From: Methylococcaceae bacterium
Lineage (GTDB): Bacteria; Pseudomonadota; Gammaproteobacteria; Methylococcales; Methylomonadaceae
Direction: 5' to 3'
DNA length: 39,482 nucleotides
Assembly: GCA_013141375.1 (NCBI GenBank)
Contig: JABFRC010000080.1
Span: forward strand, 1 to 39,482
The notes below the pieces were generated by a model that did no database searches, had not been told where the DNA came from, and saw only the letters and a list, made by a program, of their open reading frames with translations. Shown here in pieces: positions 1-9,728 of this stretch (the first letter of the stretch is position 1; every line of letters begins with the position of its first letter). The position numbers and the translations under genes are program-made.

Positions 1-1
1 G

Positions 2-1180
2 GAAGTCATCCGGGAAGAAATGGTCGCGATTAAGGAGCAGTATTCAGATCCTCGTCGCACTGAAATCATGCAAAACCATTCGGATCTGTCCGATGAAGAT
101 TTGATTACCGAAGAAGATATGGTCGTTACCATGTCGCATGAAGGTTACGTTAAAGCGCAGCCGTTAAGCGATTACCGGGCGCAGCGTCGCGGTGGTCGTG
201 GTAAGTCAGCGACAGCTACCAAAGAATTGGATTTTGTTGACAAGCTGATTGTTACCAATACCCACGACACCATTTTGTGCTTCTCGTCTTCAGGCAAAGT
301 TTATTGGCTAAAAGTGTATCAATTGCCAATCGCCAGTCGCGCGTCCAGAGGCAAGCCTTTTGTGAATTTGTTGCCGTTGGAGCAGGGCGAAAAAATTAAT
401 GCCATGCTGCCGATTCGCGAATTTAGCGATAATAAATTCATTTTCATGGCGACGGCCGAAGGTACAGTTAAAAAGACACCGCTCAGCGAATTCGAAAGGC
501 AGCGTGCCAGCGGCAAGATTGCAATCGATTTGCATGAAGGCGATACCTTGGTCGGTGTGGCTGTTACTGACGGTGAGCAAAATGTATTGCTCTTCAGCAG
601 CACCGGCAAAGCTGTCTGCTTTAACGAAACCGATGTGCGTTCGATGGGCAGAACGGCTTCGGGTGTGCGCGGTATTCGTCTGAAAGAAGGTGAATGCGTT
701 ATTTCCTTGATTGTTTCGACGGAAGGCACCGTACTGAATATCACTGAAAATGGTTACGGCAAACGCACTAAGCTCGAAGAATTTACCTGTCATAGACGTG
801 GTGGCCAGGGGCTGATCGCGATACAAACTTCAGAACGTAACGGCAATGTGGTCGGTGCCGTGCTGGTCAATGACAATGATGAAATCATGCTGATTACCGA
901 CGGTGGCACTCTGGTGCGTACCCGTGTTGACGGTATTTCAGTTGTCGGTAGAAATACTCAGGGCGTCACCATTATTCGTTTGGACAAGCAAGAGAAAGTG
1001 ATCGGTGTTGACCGTATTGCTGGCTTGGCGGGAGTTGATGACGAAGAGGGTGAAGAAGGTCTGGATGACTTGGAGCTCGATGACGATGAAACAACTGATG
1101 TGGCTGAAGACAATAATGAACCGGAAGCAGGATTACAGCCTGATTCGGAACCCGATTCAGAACATGGAGAAGAAATCTAA
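2..1180 (+). CDS. gyrA: DNA gyrase subunit A, C-terminal part (5' truncated)
   Basis: This is the C-terminal part of the GyrA subunit of the type II topoisomerase that introduces negative supercoils with GyrB. The reading frame is open from base 2, so the gene starts outside the window; about 392 residues are visible. The visible part covers the end of the coiled coil ([19 protein letters not shown]) and the C-terminal beta-pinwheel that wraps DNA. The GyrA box QRRGGRG, diagnostic of gyrase rather than topoisomerase IV, sits near visible residue 61. Later blades carry the family's repeated motifs such as [11 protein letters not shown] and [11 protein letters not shown]. The protein ends in a long acidic tail rich in D and E, as in other proteobacterial GyrA. 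Its TAA stop overlaps the serC ATG by one base (TAATG), suggesting translational coupling. Confidence 0.97.
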   Translation, partial: EVIREEMVAIKEQYSDPRRTEIMQNHSDLSDEDLITEEDMVVTMSHEGYVKAQPLSDYRAQRRGGRGKSATATKELDFVDKLIVTNTHDTILCFSSSGKVYWLKVYQLPIASRASRGKPFVNLLPLEQGEKINAMLPIREFSDNKFIFMATAEGTVKKTPLSEFERQRASGKIAIDLHEGDTLVGVAVTDGEQNVLLFSSTGKAVCFNETDVRSMGRTASGVRGIRLKEGECVISLIVSTEGTVLNITENGYGKRTKLEEFTCHRRGGQGLIAIQTSERNGNVVGAVLVNDNDEIMLITDGGTLVRTRVDGISVVGRNTQGVTIIRLDKQEKVIGVDRIAGLAGVDDEEGEEGLDDLELDDDETTDVAEDNNEPEAGLQPDSEPDSEHGEEI

Positions 1181-2259
1181 TGTCCAGAATTTACAATTTT
1201 AGTGCCGGCCCTTCGGCTTTTCCTGAGTCGGTGTTGCTGCAGGCGCAACAAGAAATGTTGGAGTGGCGAGACAGCGGCATGTCTGTGATGGAAATGAGCC
1301 ATCGCGGCAAGCATTTTTCGATCATCGCGGAAGCACTCGAAAGTGACCTGCGAGAGTTGCTGGCAATTCCTGATAATTACAAAGTTTTGTTCCTGCAAGG
1401 CGGAGCATCGGCGCAATTTTCGCTGATTCCGCAAAACTTGTTGAATGGTAAATCCAAAGCCAGTTATGTGAAGACCGGTGCCTGGTCTGAAAAGGCCATC
1501 AGCGATGCGCAAGCCTATTGCGAGTTGCAGGTCAGCGCGACTTCTGAAGACTCTAAATTCACCACAATTCCAGCCTATACAGATTGGCAGATTGACGAGC
1601 AATCGGCCTATTTGCATTACACCTCGAATGAAACCATTCACGGCGTCGAATTTTCTGATGTGCCGGATAGCAAAGGTCTGCCGCTGGTTTGCGATATGTC
1701 GTCAAATATTTTATCGCGCAGCATTGATGTCAGTAAGTACGGGCTGATTTATGCCGGTGCGCAAAAAAATATGGGACCAGCTGGTGTCACGGTCGTCATT
1801 CTTAGAGAAGATTTAATGGGGTATGCCCCTAAAACGGTGCCGTCAGTATTCAATTATGCCGAGCAGGCAAAAAATGGCTCGATGCTTAATACGCCGGCGA
1901 CGTATAACTGGTATTTGACCGGCTTAGTGCTGCAATGGCTGAAAGCACAGGGCGGCGTCGCAGCGATTGAACAACGTAATGTCACCAAGGCCGCAAAGCT
2001 TTATCAGGCAATTGATAGTTCGTCGTTGTATCACAACCCAGTTGACGTGCCGTTTCGGTCGCGCATGAATGTGCCGTTCATTTTGGCCAATGCTGAGCTC
2101 GATAAAGCCTTTATTGCCGCTGCAGAAGCCAACGGGCTGTTTGAATTGAAAGGCCATCGTTCTGTAGGCGGTATGCGCGCCAGTATCTATAACGCGATGT
2201 CCGAAGCCGGCGTGCAAGCGCTGATCGATTTTATGGCCGAGTTTGAAAGAACTCATTAG
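1180..2259 (+). CDS. serC: Phosphoserine aminotransferase
   Basis: SerC is a PLP-dependent class V aminotransferase. It converts 3-phosphohydroxypyruvate plus glutamate to phosphoserine in serine biosynthesis, and also acts in the pyridoxal phosphate pathway. The 359-residue length is normal for the family. The N-terminus reads YNFSAGPSAFP, the typical SerC opening, and the PLP lysine is K196 in YAGAQKNMGPAG. HRSVGGMRASIYNAM near the C-terminus is the conserved substrate-binding segment. The start overlaps the gyrA stop by one base, and pheA follows after 35 bases. The gene belongs to the gyrA-serC-pheA-hisC-tyrA-aroA-cmk-rpsA supraoperon, which joins serine and aromatic amino acid synthesis. 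Confidence 0.97.
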   Translation: MSRIYNFSAGPSAFPESVLLQAQQEMLEWRDSGMSVMEMSHRGKHFSIIAEALESDLRELLAIPDNYKVLFLQGGASAQFSLIPQNLLNGKSKASYVKTGAWSEKAISDAQAYCELQVSATSEDSKFTTIPAYTDWQIDEQSAYLHYTSNETIHGVEFSDVPDSKGLPLVCDMSSNILSRSIDVSKYGLIYAGAQKNMGPAGVTVVILREDLMGYAPKTVPSVFNYAEQAKNGSMLNTPATYNWYLTGLVLQWLKAQGGVAAIEQRNVTKAAKLYQAIDSSSLYHNPVDVPFRSRMNVPFILANAELDKAFIAAAEANGLFELKGHRSVGGMRASIYNAMSEAGVQALIDFMAEFERTH

Positions 2260-2294
2260 CCCCATGTCCAACCTTCTACTATAGAGCCGTTGCC

Positions 2295-3380
2295 ATGACG
2301 TCTGTCACGCCGCTGTCCGAACTACGGAAAACCATTGATGCGATTGATGAGCAAATTCTTGGGCTTATCAATCAACGTGCTTCATGTGCCATCGAAGTTG
2401 CCAAAACCAAAATTGCGGCGGGCGAGCAGGGTACGTTTTATCGGCCTGATCGGGAGGCCTTGGTCTTAAGGCGCATCAAAGAGCTCAATCAAGGCCCCTT
2501 GTCTGATGAAACAGCCATGCGTTTTTTTCGGGAACTGATGTCGTCATGTCTGGCATTGGAGCAACCGCTTAATGTGGCTTTCTTAGGTCCCGAAGGCACC
2601 TTTACCCAGCAAGCGGCATTTAAGCATTTTGGCCATGCGGTGAAAACCCAGCCGGTGACAACTATCAACGAGATTTTTTCGGCGGTTGAAAGTGGACAAT
2701 GCCAATTTGGTGTGGTGCCGGTTGAAAATTCAACGGAAGGCGTGATTAGTCATACTCTGGACCGATTTTTGAGTTCGCCGTTAAATATTTGTGGCGAAGT
2801 GGAGATCCGGGTTCATCAGAATCTGATGGGCAAGACGGCTGATCTTAATGTCATCACTGAGGTATTTTCGCATCAACAATCCTTGGCACAATGTCGGCAA
2901 TGGTTGGATAAGCATTTGCCTAATGCTCGCCGTACTGCAGTGAGCAGCAATGCCGAAGCGGCGCAGTTGGCTGCTGCCAATCCACAAACCTTGGCGATTG
3001 CCGGTATTGTCGCAGCGCAGTTGTATGAATTGTCATTGCTGGCAGAAAATATTGAAGATGAGCCGAACAATACCACCCGGTTTTTGATTATCGGCCAGCA
3101 AACATCGTCTTCCACGGGACATGACAAGACCTCGTTAGTGGTATCCACCGACAACAAGCCGGGTACATTACATCGGATTCTTGAACCTTTCGCCAAATTG
3201 GGTGTTGATATGTTGAATATCGAATCCAGGCCGTCGCGACAAGGCTTATGGGATTATGTGTTTTTTATCGATATTGAAGGTCATTCTGATGACGTGATCG
3301 TTGCTCAAGCATTGGGTGCGCTTAAAGATAATGTCAACATGCTCAAGATCCTCGGTTCATACCCCAAAGCGGTTTTATAA
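2295..3380 (+). CDS. pheA: Bifunctional chorismate mutase / prephenate dehydratase (P-protein)
   Basis: This enzyme converts chorismate to prephenate and then to phenylpyruvate, the committed branch to phenylalanine. Three domains are visible in 361 residues. An AroQ-type chorismate mutase helix bundle (about 1-90) contains LRKTIDAIDEQILGLINQR. A prephenate dehydratase domain (about 93-275) contains FLGPEGTFTQQAA, the VPVENSTEGV loop and the catalytic TRF motif in NNTTRFLIIG. A C-terminal ACT regulatory domain (about 285-361) contains the ESRPSR motif that binds phenylalanine for feedback inhibition. It starts 35 bases after serC. Retention of the ESRP motif suggests the enzyme is feedback-regulated. 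Confidence 0.97.
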   Translation: MTSVTPLSELRKTIDAIDEQILGLINQRASCAIEVAKTKIAAGEQGTFYRPDREALVLRRIKELNQGPLSDETAMRFFRELMSSCLALEQPLNVAFLGPEGTFTQQAAFKHFGHAVKTQPVTTINEIFSAVESGQCQFGVVPVENSTEGVISHTLDRFLSSPLNICGEVEIRVHQNLMGKTADLNVITEVFSHQQSLAQCRQWLDKHLPNARRTAVSSNAEAAQLAAANPQTLAIAGIVAAQLYELSLLAENIEDEPNNTTRFLIIGQQTSSSTGHDKTSLVVSTDNKPGTLHRILEPFAKLGVDMLNIESRPSRQGLWDYVFFIDIEGHSDDVIVAQALGALKDNVNMLKILGSYPKAVL

Positions 3381-3438
3381 AATTATAAATTTGCATCTGC
3401 AATGATGCTTGCCAACACATTTATTACTGACTCAATTT

Positions 3439-4584
3439 ATGACTAGCGCAAACAACATATACAGCCTGGCACTGACGGGTGTTCAGCAACTTGTTCCCTA
3501 TAAACCCGGAAAGCCGATAGAAGAGCTGCAACGTGAATTGGGATTGTCTAAGATTGTTAAACTGGCGTCCAATGAAAATCCCTTGGGGCCGGGCAAAAAA
3601 GCCTTGGCAGCTATTCAGTTGGTGTTGTCTGAATTGGCTTTGTATCCCGATGGCAGCGGCTTTGATCTAAAACAAGCGTTGGCAAAAAAATATAGCCTTG
3701 ATGCCGGTCAGATTACCTTGGGTAATGGTTCGAATGAAATCCTGGAATTGGTGGCGCGCGCTTTTTTAAGGCCCGGCCTGGACGTTATTTTTTCGCAACA
3801 TGCATTTGCAGTCTATCCACTGGTTACTCAGGCTGTGGGGGCAAGTGCTGTGGTGGTTCCTGCTGTAAATTACGGACATGATTTGGCCGGTATGCTGGCA
3901 AGTGTCACTAAGAATACACGGGTGATTTTTATTGCCAATCCCAATAATCCTACCGGTACCTTGTTGAGCCAAGCTGACGTTGAAGCGTTTATCGCTGCAT
4001 TGCCGGATACGGTGGTTTGCGTGTTGGACGAAGCGTATTTCGAATTTGTCAGTCGTACAGAGCCCGTTGACTCGATCAGCTGGTTAAAAAAATACCCAAA
4101 CCTGATTATTACCCGGACCTTCTCTAAAGCTTATGGTTTGGCTGGATTGCGTGCGGGCTATAGTTTATCCAGTCCTGAAATTGCCGATATTCTTAATCGG
4201 GTCAGGCAACCGTTTAATAACAATACTTTGGCATTGGTTGCTGCCGAAGCAGCGTTGGGTGATGAGGAGCATTTAAATCAGACCATCTCGGTCAATGCGC
4301 AAGGTATGCAGCAATTGACTGCAGGCTTTAAAACACTGGGTTTGGAATGGATACCTTCGGCGGGTAACTTTGTCTCGGTAGATTTACGGCAACCCGGTCA
4401 ACCTATTTACGAAGCATTGTTACGCAAAGGTGTGATCGTCCGGCCCGTGGGTAATTACGAGCTGCCTAATCATTTGCGTATCAGTATTGGTACGCAGGCC
4501 GAAAATGAATTCTTTTTGCAGGCACTCGCCGACGTGCTGGAATTGGCTGCTGCGAATATAGAAACGACTGCAGGCGCAGTTTAG
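3439..4584 (+). CDS. hisC: Histidinol-phosphate / aromatic aminotransferase
   Basis: This is a class I/II fold PLP aminotransferase of the HisC family, 381 residues with the ATG at 3439. The frame can be extended upstream to a TTG at 3409, but the ATG at 3439 matches the usual HisC length better. Conserved features are KLASNENPLGPG near the N-terminus, FIANPNNPTGTLL, and the PLP lysine in TRTFSKAYGLAGLRAGY. The gene lies between pheA and tyrA. In this supraoperon the HisC paralogue is generally considered able to transaminate phenylpyruvate and hydroxyphenylpyruvate, so an aromatic aminotransferase role is likely here. Whether it is also the only histidinol-phosphate aminotransferase cannot be told from the window. 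Confidence 0.93.
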   Translation: MTSANNIYSLALTGVQQLVPYKPGKPIEELQRELGLSKIVKLASNENPLGPGKKALAAIQLVLSELALYPDGSGFDLKQALAKKYSLDAGQITLGNGSNEILELVARAFLRPGLDVIFSQHAFAVYPLVTQAVGASAVVVPAVNYGHDLAGMLASVTKNTRVIFIANPNNPTGTLLSQADVEAFIAALPDTVVCVLDEAYFEFVSRTEPVDSISWLKKYPNLIITRTFSKAYGLAGLRAGYSLSSPEIADILNRVRQPFNNNTLALVAAEAALGDEEHLNQTISVNAQGMQQLTAGFKTLGLEWIPSAGNFVSVDLRQPGQPIYEALLRKGVIVRPVGNYELPNHLRISIGTQAENEFFLQALADVLELAAANIETTAGAV

Positions 4585-4586
4585 CG

Positions 4587-5465
4587 ATGTCTTTCGACCG
4601 TCTTTGCATTATTGGTGTCGGCCTGATTGGCGGATCAATCGCCAGAGCCGCAAGATTGCAGGGTCTTAGTCAAGTAATTATCGGTTTTGGTCGGCAGGAA
4701 GACTTGGCAAATTTGCAAGCTGCCAAAGCGCTGGGGGTTATTGACGATTATTCCCTTGATTTAGCCGAAGCTGTCAATGGCGCGGATTGCGTGGTGATAG
4801 CCACACCCGTTGCGACGATCAAAACAATCTTGGCGCTTTTGCAGCCTTTTTGGTCGGCACAAACGATCTATACCGATGTCGGCAGTACCAAAAGCAGTGT
4901 ACTGGATGCCGCTGAGCAAGTGTTCGGCGAGATCCCTAAAAATTTGATTCCTGCCCATCCCATCGCCGGCGCCGAGCAAAGTGGTGTGAATGCTTCCGTT
5001 GATGATCTGTTTGTAGGAAAACGCCTGATTATTACTCCCACCGAAACCAGCTCTGCCAAGGCGCTGCAAGCGGTTCAGGGCTTTTGGGAAAAGCTGGGTT
5101 CCGTAGTTTCGATCATGGATGCCAAACACCATGATGGCGTATTGGCGGCGACTAGCCATTTGCCGCATCTGCTGGCGTTCGCGTTGGTGGATATGTTGGG
5201 TCGAAAAGATGAGCAGAGTGATATTTTTAAATATGCCGCGGGTGGTTTTAGGGATTTTACCCGGATTGCTTCCAGTGATCCGACCATGTGGCGGGACATC
5301 TGTCTGGCTAACAAAGATGAACTGGTTGCTTTGCTTGAGGAATTTAAAACCCAACTTGGTACTATTCAGAATGACTTGCAAAGCCAGGATGCTCAACAGC
5401 TTTTTCAAACTTTTTCTTATGCCAGAAATGCCCGGCAGCGATTTCTTGATCAATTCGAAGATTAA
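4587..5465 (+). CDS. tyrA: Prephenate dehydrogenase
   Basis: TyrA oxidatively decarboxylates prephenate (or arogenate) to give the tyrosine precursor. The 292-residue protein opens with a dinucleotide-binding Rossmann motif, IIGVGLIGGSIARAA (GxGxxGG), near residue 8. It carries the family signatures YTDVGSTKSSV and HPIAGAEQSGV, the latter holding the catalytic histidine. The helical dimerisation domain contains HLPHLLAFAL and GGFRDFTRIASSDP. There is no fused chorismate mutase or ACT domain, so it is the monofunctional form. It starts two bases after the hisC stop, and aroA starts two bases after its own stop. Confidence 0.96.
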   Translation: MSFDRLCIIGVGLIGGSIARAARLQGLSQVIIGFGRQEDLANLQAAKALGVIDDYSLDLAEAVNGADCVVIATPVATIKTILALLQPFWSAQTIYTDVGSTKSSVLDAAEQVFGEIPKNLIPAHPIAGAEQSGVNASVDDLFVGKRLIITPTETSSAKALQAVQGFWEKLGSVVSIMDAKHHDGVLAATSHLPHLLAFALVDMLGRKDEQSDIFKYAAGGFRDFTRIASSDPTMWRDICLANKDELVALLEEFKTQLGTIQNDLQSQDAQQLFQTFSYARNARQRFLDQFED

Positions 5466-5467
5466 TT

Positions 5468-6787
5468 ATGTCTAAATCAACAACATTTAAAGTTCAGCCC
5501 GGCGGCGTTTTGCGTGGTGAGTTTCGGGTGCCCGGTGATAAATCCATTTCGCATCGGTCCATTATGCTCGGCTCACTGGCCGAAGGTGTGACACATGTTA
5601 CCGGCTTTCTTGAAGCCGAAGATGCGTTGGCAACCTTGCAGGCTTTTCGGGATATGGGCGTAAATATAGAAGGTCCTGTAAATGGATCTGTCACTATTCA
5701 CGGCGTTGGCAAGCATGGGCTCAAAGCGCCCAAGGCAGATTTGTATTTAGGCAACTCCGGTACTTCCATGCGCTTATTGAGCGGATTGTTAGCCGGGCAG
5801 GCGTTTGATTCGGTACTGACCGGAGACAAGTCGTTATCCGGCAGGCCGATGAAAAGAGTCACAGCGCCTTTAGCGGAAATGGGTGCGGATATTAAAACCA
5901 CTGAGCAAGGAACAGCGCCGTTACGCATTTTTGGTCGTGCCGGGCAGTTAAACGGCATTGATTACATCATGCCCATCGCAAGTGCCCAGGTTAAATCATG
6001 CCTCCTGTTGGCAGGCATGTATGCGCAAGGCGAAACCAGTGTGACTGAGCCCGCGCCTACGCGAGATCATACCGAGCGCATGCTCGCAGGTTTCGCCTAT
6101 CCTGTTAAAAGTCAGCATAGTAAAGTCAGCATTACTGCAGCAGGTCAATTAAAAGCAACCGAGATTGATGTGCCTAGTGATATTTCATCGGCAGCCTTTT
6201 TTCTGGTGGGAGCTTCAATTGCGCCGGGCTCTGATTTGTTGTTAAAGCATGTTGGTATTAATCCCACCCGTACCGGGATTATCGATATTCTCAGGTTGAT
6301 GGGGGCAAATATTGAAGTGCTCAATCAACGTGAAGTGGGCGGCGAGCCGGTAGCGGATTTGCATGTGGTGTATAGCCCTCTAAAGGGTATCGATATTCCT
6401 GAGGCTTTAGTGCCTTTGGCGATTGACGAATTCCCCGTGCTGTTTGTCGCTGCGGCGTGTGCCGAGGGGCAAACCCGACTAACTGGTGCCGAAGAGCTGC
6501 GGGTTAAAGAATCAGATCGTATCCAGGTAATGGCGGATGGTTTGCTGATATTGGGTGTGGATGCAGTGCCGACGGCCGATGGCATGGTTATTCAAGGCGG
6601 TGCGTTTGGAGGAGGTGATATCGTTTCTCATGGTGACCACCGAATCGCAATGTCTTTTTCTATAGCGGCGTTACGAGCCAATGGGCCTATCAGTATCCAC
6701 GATTGTGAAAATGTAAATACGTCTTTTCCGGGATTTACGCAATTGGCCAAGAATGCGGGCCTGGATATCGTTGAGGAGATTGTATGA
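5468..6787 (+). CDS. aroA: 3-phosphoshikimate 1-carboxyvinyltransferase (EPSP synthase)
   Basis: AroA transfers the enolpyruvyl group of PEP to shikimate-3-phosphate, the sixth step of the shikimate pathway. The 439-residue protein shows VPGDKSISHRSIM at the N-terminus, LGNSGTSMRLLSG, SAQVKSCLLLAG, RDHTERML, NPTRTG, RVKESDRI and SHGDHRIAMSF. The combination SAQxK, RxHTE and NPTR is that of the class II-type EPSP synthases rather than the E. coli class I enzyme. The glycine in GNSGT that contacts PEP is retained. Its TGA overlaps the cmk ATG (ATGA), implying translational coupling. The product feeds chorismate to the PheA and TyrA branches encoded just upstream. Confidence 0.97.
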   Translation: MSKSTTFKVQPGGVLRGEFRVPGDKSISHRSIMLGSLAEGVTHVTGFLEAEDALATLQAFRDMGVNIEGPVNGSVTIHGVGKHGLKAPKADLYLGNSGTSMRLLSGLLAGQAFDSVLTGDKSLSGRPMKRVTAPLAEMGADIKTTEQGTAPLRIFGRAGQLNGIDYIMPIASAQVKSCLLLAGMYAQGETSVTEPAPTRDHTERMLAGFAYPVKSQHSKVSITAAGQLKATEIDVPSDISSAAFFLVGASIAPGSDLLLKHVGINPTRTGIIDILRLMGANIEVLNQREVGGEPVADLHVVYSPLKGIDIPEALVPLAIDEFPVLFVAAACAEGQTRLTGAEELRVKESDRIQVMADGLLILGVDAVPTADGMVIQGGAFGGGDIVSHGDHRIAMSFSIAALRANGPISIHDCENVNTSFPGFTQLAKNAGLDIVEEIV

Positions 6788-7440
6788 GCGTGCCGGTATT
6801 AACAATCGATGGTCCCAGTGGTGCTGGAAAAGGTACCGTTAGTCGCGCAGTAGCAAAAAAACTGGGTTGGAATTATCTGGATAGTGGGTCAATTTACCGG
6901 TCACTAGCGATTGCGTCGATAAAGCAAAACGCTGATTTGGACAGCCCATCAGAAGTTGTCAAAGTTGCTGAAAGCCTGCATCTTGAATTCGAATGCGGTG
7001 ATGAGTTGATCGTCAAACTCGAGGGTGAAGACATCACATCCCAATTAGGATCTGAGCAAACCGGCAGTGTGGCGTCGAAAATTGCCGCGATACCAGAGGT
7101 TCGTCTTGTTCTTTTGCAAAAACAGAAGGATTTTAAACAATTTCCCGGCTTGGTTGCTGATGGTCGTGATATGGGAACCGTGGTTTTTCCGGATGCAAAA
7201 TATAAGGTTTATTTAACAGCCAGCGCTGGAGAAAGAGCGGAGAGACGGTATAAACAGTTGATTGAAAAAGGAATTGATGTTAACCTTCAAAAGATTAGGG
7301 AAGAAATAGAAGAGCGTGATCGACGTGATAGTGAGCGGGAAACTGCTCCGTTAGCAATGGCGGCCGATGCGTTTTATATTGATTCTTCTGACTTAACTTT
7401 GGATGCTGTAATACAGGAAGTTTTAAACTTAGTCCGTTAA
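6784..7440 (+). CDS. cmk: Cytidylate kinase
   Basis: Cmk phosphorylates CMP and dCMP with ATP, salvaging cytidine nucleotides. The 218-residue protein has the P-loop IDGPSGAGKGTVSRAVA near residue 8. It also has YLDSGSIYRSLA (the family's LDTGAMYR-type motif) and the VADGRDMGTVVFP segment that binds the CMP ribose. EERDRRDSERETAPL is the lid/arginine region. A strong GAGGAG ribosome-binding site lies inside the end of aroA, and the start overlaps the aroA stop by four bases. The cmk-rpsA-ihfB order downstream is conserved in gammaproteobacteria. Confidence 0.97.
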   Translation: MSVPVLTIDGPSGAGKGTVSRAVAKKLGWNYLDSGSIYRSLAIASIKQNADLDSPSEVVKVAESLHLEFECGDELIVKLEGEDITSQLGSEQTGSVASKIAAIPEVRLVLLQKQKDFKQFPGLVADGRDMGTVVFPDAKYKVYLTASAGERAERRYKQLIEKGIDVNLQKIREEIEERDRRDSERETAPLAMAADAFYIDSSDLTLDAVIQEVLNLVR

Positions 7441-7532
7441 GGATTTTTTACTGGTACTTAATTTTTAAGTGCGTTTTTTAACTTTGATAAAGAAAAGGCT
7501 TGTTCGAGTTTCGACAGGCTTGGGAATAGAAA

Positions 7533-9194
7533 ATGAGCGAAAGCTTTGCTGAATTACTCGAAGAAAGTTTAACCAGAACCAAAATGAGTCCTGGTGCCAT
7601 GTTGAGAGGTACTGTAATCGATATCGAAAACGATATGGTTATTGTAAGTACTTATTCAAAATCAGAAGGCGTCATTCCAAAATGGCAGTTTCTGAATAAC
7701 GATGGTGAATTGGAAGTTGCCATAGGTGACGAAGTTGAAGTTGCCCTTGATTTATTTGAAGACGGCTTGGGTGCGACCCTACTTTCTCGTGATAAAGCAA
7801 AGAAAAATAAAGCGTGGTTCGAGCTTGAAGAAGCCTTCGAAAAACAAACCACCATTATTGGTCGTATTAACGGTAAGGTTCGCGGCGGTTTCACTGTTGC
7901 TGTTGGCGCATTACGTGCCTTCTTACCTGGCTCGCTTGTTGACGTTCGTCCGATTAGAGATACTACATTCCTCGAAAATCGCGACCTCGAATTCAAAGTT
8001 ATCAAAATCGATCAAAAGCGTAACAATGTCGTTCTTTCACGTCGTGCAGTTGTAGAAAAAGAGTACAGCGAAGAAAGAGAAGAGTTGCTGAAAACTCTTG
8101 AAGAAGGCGCAATCGTTACTGGTGTGGTCAAAAACCTCACAGATTACGGCGCGTTCATCGACCTCGGTGGCATTGATGGCTTGTTACACATTACCGATAT
8201 GGCCTGGAGACGCGTGCGTCATCCGTCTGAGTGCGTAGAAATCGGTCAAGAAATCAATGTTAAAGTTCTGAAATACGACAAAGATAAGAACCGTGTTTCA
8301 CTGGGCATGAAGCAAATGGGTGAAGATCCATGGCAAAACATTGCTCGTCGTTACCCAGCCGGTACTCGCGTATTCGGTAAAGTTAACAACCTGACTGATT
8401 ACGGCTGCTTCGTTGAAATCGAAGACGGCGTTGAAGGTTTGGTGCATGTCTCTGAAATGGACTGGACCAACAAAAACGTCAACCCATCTAAATTGGTTCA
8501 ATTAGGTGAAGAAGTTGAAGTCATGGTTCTGGAAATCGATGAAGAACGTCGTCGTATTTCTTTGGGCATGAAGCAATGCAAAACCAATCCTTGGGATGAA
8601 TTTGCAGCAACACACAATAAAGGCGACAAAATCTCCGGCAAAATCAAATCAATTACCGATTTCGGTATATTCATTGGTCTTGACGGCGGCATAGATGGCT
8701 TGGTTCACATGTCTGACATTTCATGGGCAGACGATGGCGAAGCTGCAGTTCGCGACTTTAAGAAAGGCGACGAAGTTGAAACCGTAATTTTGGCGGTTGA
8801 TTCAGAGCGTGAGCGTATTTCTTTAGGTATTAAACAGCTTGAACAAGATCCTTTCCAAAACTTCCTGGCTACTTATGAAAAAGGCAGTTTGGTTAAGGGT
8901 GTAATTAAAGAAGTTGATGCTAAAGGTGCTGTTGTTCTGTTGGCTGACAATGTTGAAGGCTATTTACGCGCTTCTGAAATTCAACGTGACCGCGTAGAAG
9001 ATGCGCGCACCTTGTTGAAAGAAGGTGATGAGCTAGAAGCTAAGTTCATTGGCGTAGACAAAAAGAGCAAGTCAATTTCTTTATCGATCAAAGCCAAAGA
9101 TCAAGATGAAGAGTCTCACACAATTAAAGATTATTCACAGCAACCTGCTGGAACTCCTACTTTAGGCGATATCTTTAAGCAAATGGAAAAGTAA
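7533..9194 (+). CDS. rpsA: 30S ribosomal protein S1
   Basis: S1 binds mRNA on the 30S subunit and helps initiate translation of structured messages. The 553-residue length matches the six-domain gammaproteobacterial form. Six S1 (OB-fold) repeats follow one another from about residue 20 to 525. The last four are marked by the repeated pattern GxVxxxTDYGAFVxxxxGxxGLVHxSDxxW, with examples near residues 205, 290, 377 and 464. The short C-terminal tail [15 protein letters not shown] is typical. A 92-base gap containing an AT-rich leader separates it from cmk, so it may have its own promoter. A strong intrinsic terminator lies 11 bases downstream. Confidence 0.98.
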   Translation: MSESFAELLEESLTRTKMSPGAMLRGTVIDIENDMVIVSTYSKSEGVIPKWQFLNNDGELEVAIGDEVEVALDLFEDGLGATLLSRDKAKKNKAWFELEEAFEKQTTIIGRINGKVRGGFTVAVGALRAFLPGSLVDVRPIRDTTFLENRDLEFKVIKIDQKRNNVVLSRRAVVEKEYSEEREELLKTLEEGAIVTGVVKNLTDYGAFIDLGGIDGLLHITDMAWRRVRHPSECVEIGQEINVKVLKYDKDKNRVSLGMKQMGEDPWQNIARRYPAGTRVFGKVNNLTDYGCFVEIEDGVEGLVHVSEMDWTNKNVNPSKLVQLGEEVEVMVLEIDEERRRISLGMKQCKTNPWDEFAATHNKGDKISGKIKSITDFGIFIGLDGGIDGLVHMSDISWADDGEAAVRDFKKGDEVETVILAVDSERERISLGIKQLEQDPFQNFLATYEKGSLVKGVIKEVDAKGAVVLLADNVEGYLRASEIQRDRVEDARTLLKEGDELEAKFIGVDKKSKSISLSIKAKDQDEESHTIKDYSQQPAGTPTLGDIFKQMEK

Positions 9195-9204
9195 AATCCA
9201 TTTA

Positions 9205-9247
9205 GGAAAAGGGGGGAAAGGTATTTCTGCCTTCCCCCTTTTTTTTA
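9205..9247 (+). terminator. Intrinsic terminator after rpsA
   Basis: A G-rich arm (GGGGGGAAAGG) and a C-rich arm (CCTTCCCCC) form a stem around the loop TATTTCTG, followed by a run of nine T residues. This is a textbook rho-independent terminator on the + strand. It separates rpsA from ihfB, which must therefore be read from readthrough or from its own promoter in the 25 bases between. Confidence 0.9.
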
Positions 9248-9271
9248 TCTTTATTTTTATTAAGGTGCATT

Positions 9272-9577
9272 GTGACAAAATCTGAATTAATCGAAGCCTT
9301 GGCTAAACAGCAACCACATTTGGCATTGAAAGACGTGGAACTCGCTGTGAAATGTCTGATTGAGCAGATGAATCAGGCCTTATCATCTGGTGAAAGAATA
9401 GAAATCAGGGGGTTTGGTAGTTTTTCTTTGCATTTACGCGCTCCTCGTATTGGGCGTAATCCAAAAACAGGCGAGACGGTTGCTCTTTCAAAAAAGCATG
9501 TTCCTCATTTTAAGCCTGGTAAAGAGCTTCGTGACCGCGTAGATAGTTCGCGCGAGAATTATAGTATCGTCGATTAA
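9272..9577 (+). CDS. ihfB: Integration host factor subunit beta (GTG start)
   Basis: IhfB pairs with IhfA to form the DNA-bending protein IHF, which acts in recombination, replication and sigma-54 promoters. The protein is 101 residues. It starts with [17 protein letters not shown] and has [14 protein letters not shown] and the DNA-intercalating beta-arm motif [12 protein letters not shown]. The start codon is GTG at 9272, preceded by AAGGTG at a suitable distance; no in-frame ATG gives the conserved N-terminus. Position directly after rpsA is the conserved arrangement. The rpsA terminator sits between the two genes. Confidence 0.96.
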   Translation: MTKSELIEALAKQQPHLALKDVELAVKCLIEQMNQALSSGERIEIRGFGSFSLHLRAPRIGRNPKTGETVALSKKHVPHFKPGKELRDRVDSSRENYSIVD

Positions 9578-9728
9578 GTAATATCAGCTTTATTTCTTTA
9601 AATAAAAAATCGTTTTAACTCATCAAAACGCAGTAATGTTGTCGCCAGCAAAAACGCTGGTGACGTGTTATTGCTATTCATTCATAGAATTGTTTTAAAA
9701 ATCCATTCGGCATGATTACATGCCACTT

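Noticed and set aside
7500-7530. TTCGAGTTTCGACAGGCTTGG before rpsA as a REP-type repeat
   Set aside because: It resembles the dispersed CTTCGACAAGCTCAG-type repeat only partly and has no paired arm.
9640-9663. Hairpin GTCGCCAGC-AAAAA-GCTGGTGAC-like between ihfB and arsS, considered as a terminator
   Set aside because: The stem is good but neither side is followed by a T-run, so it is not called a rho-independent terminator.
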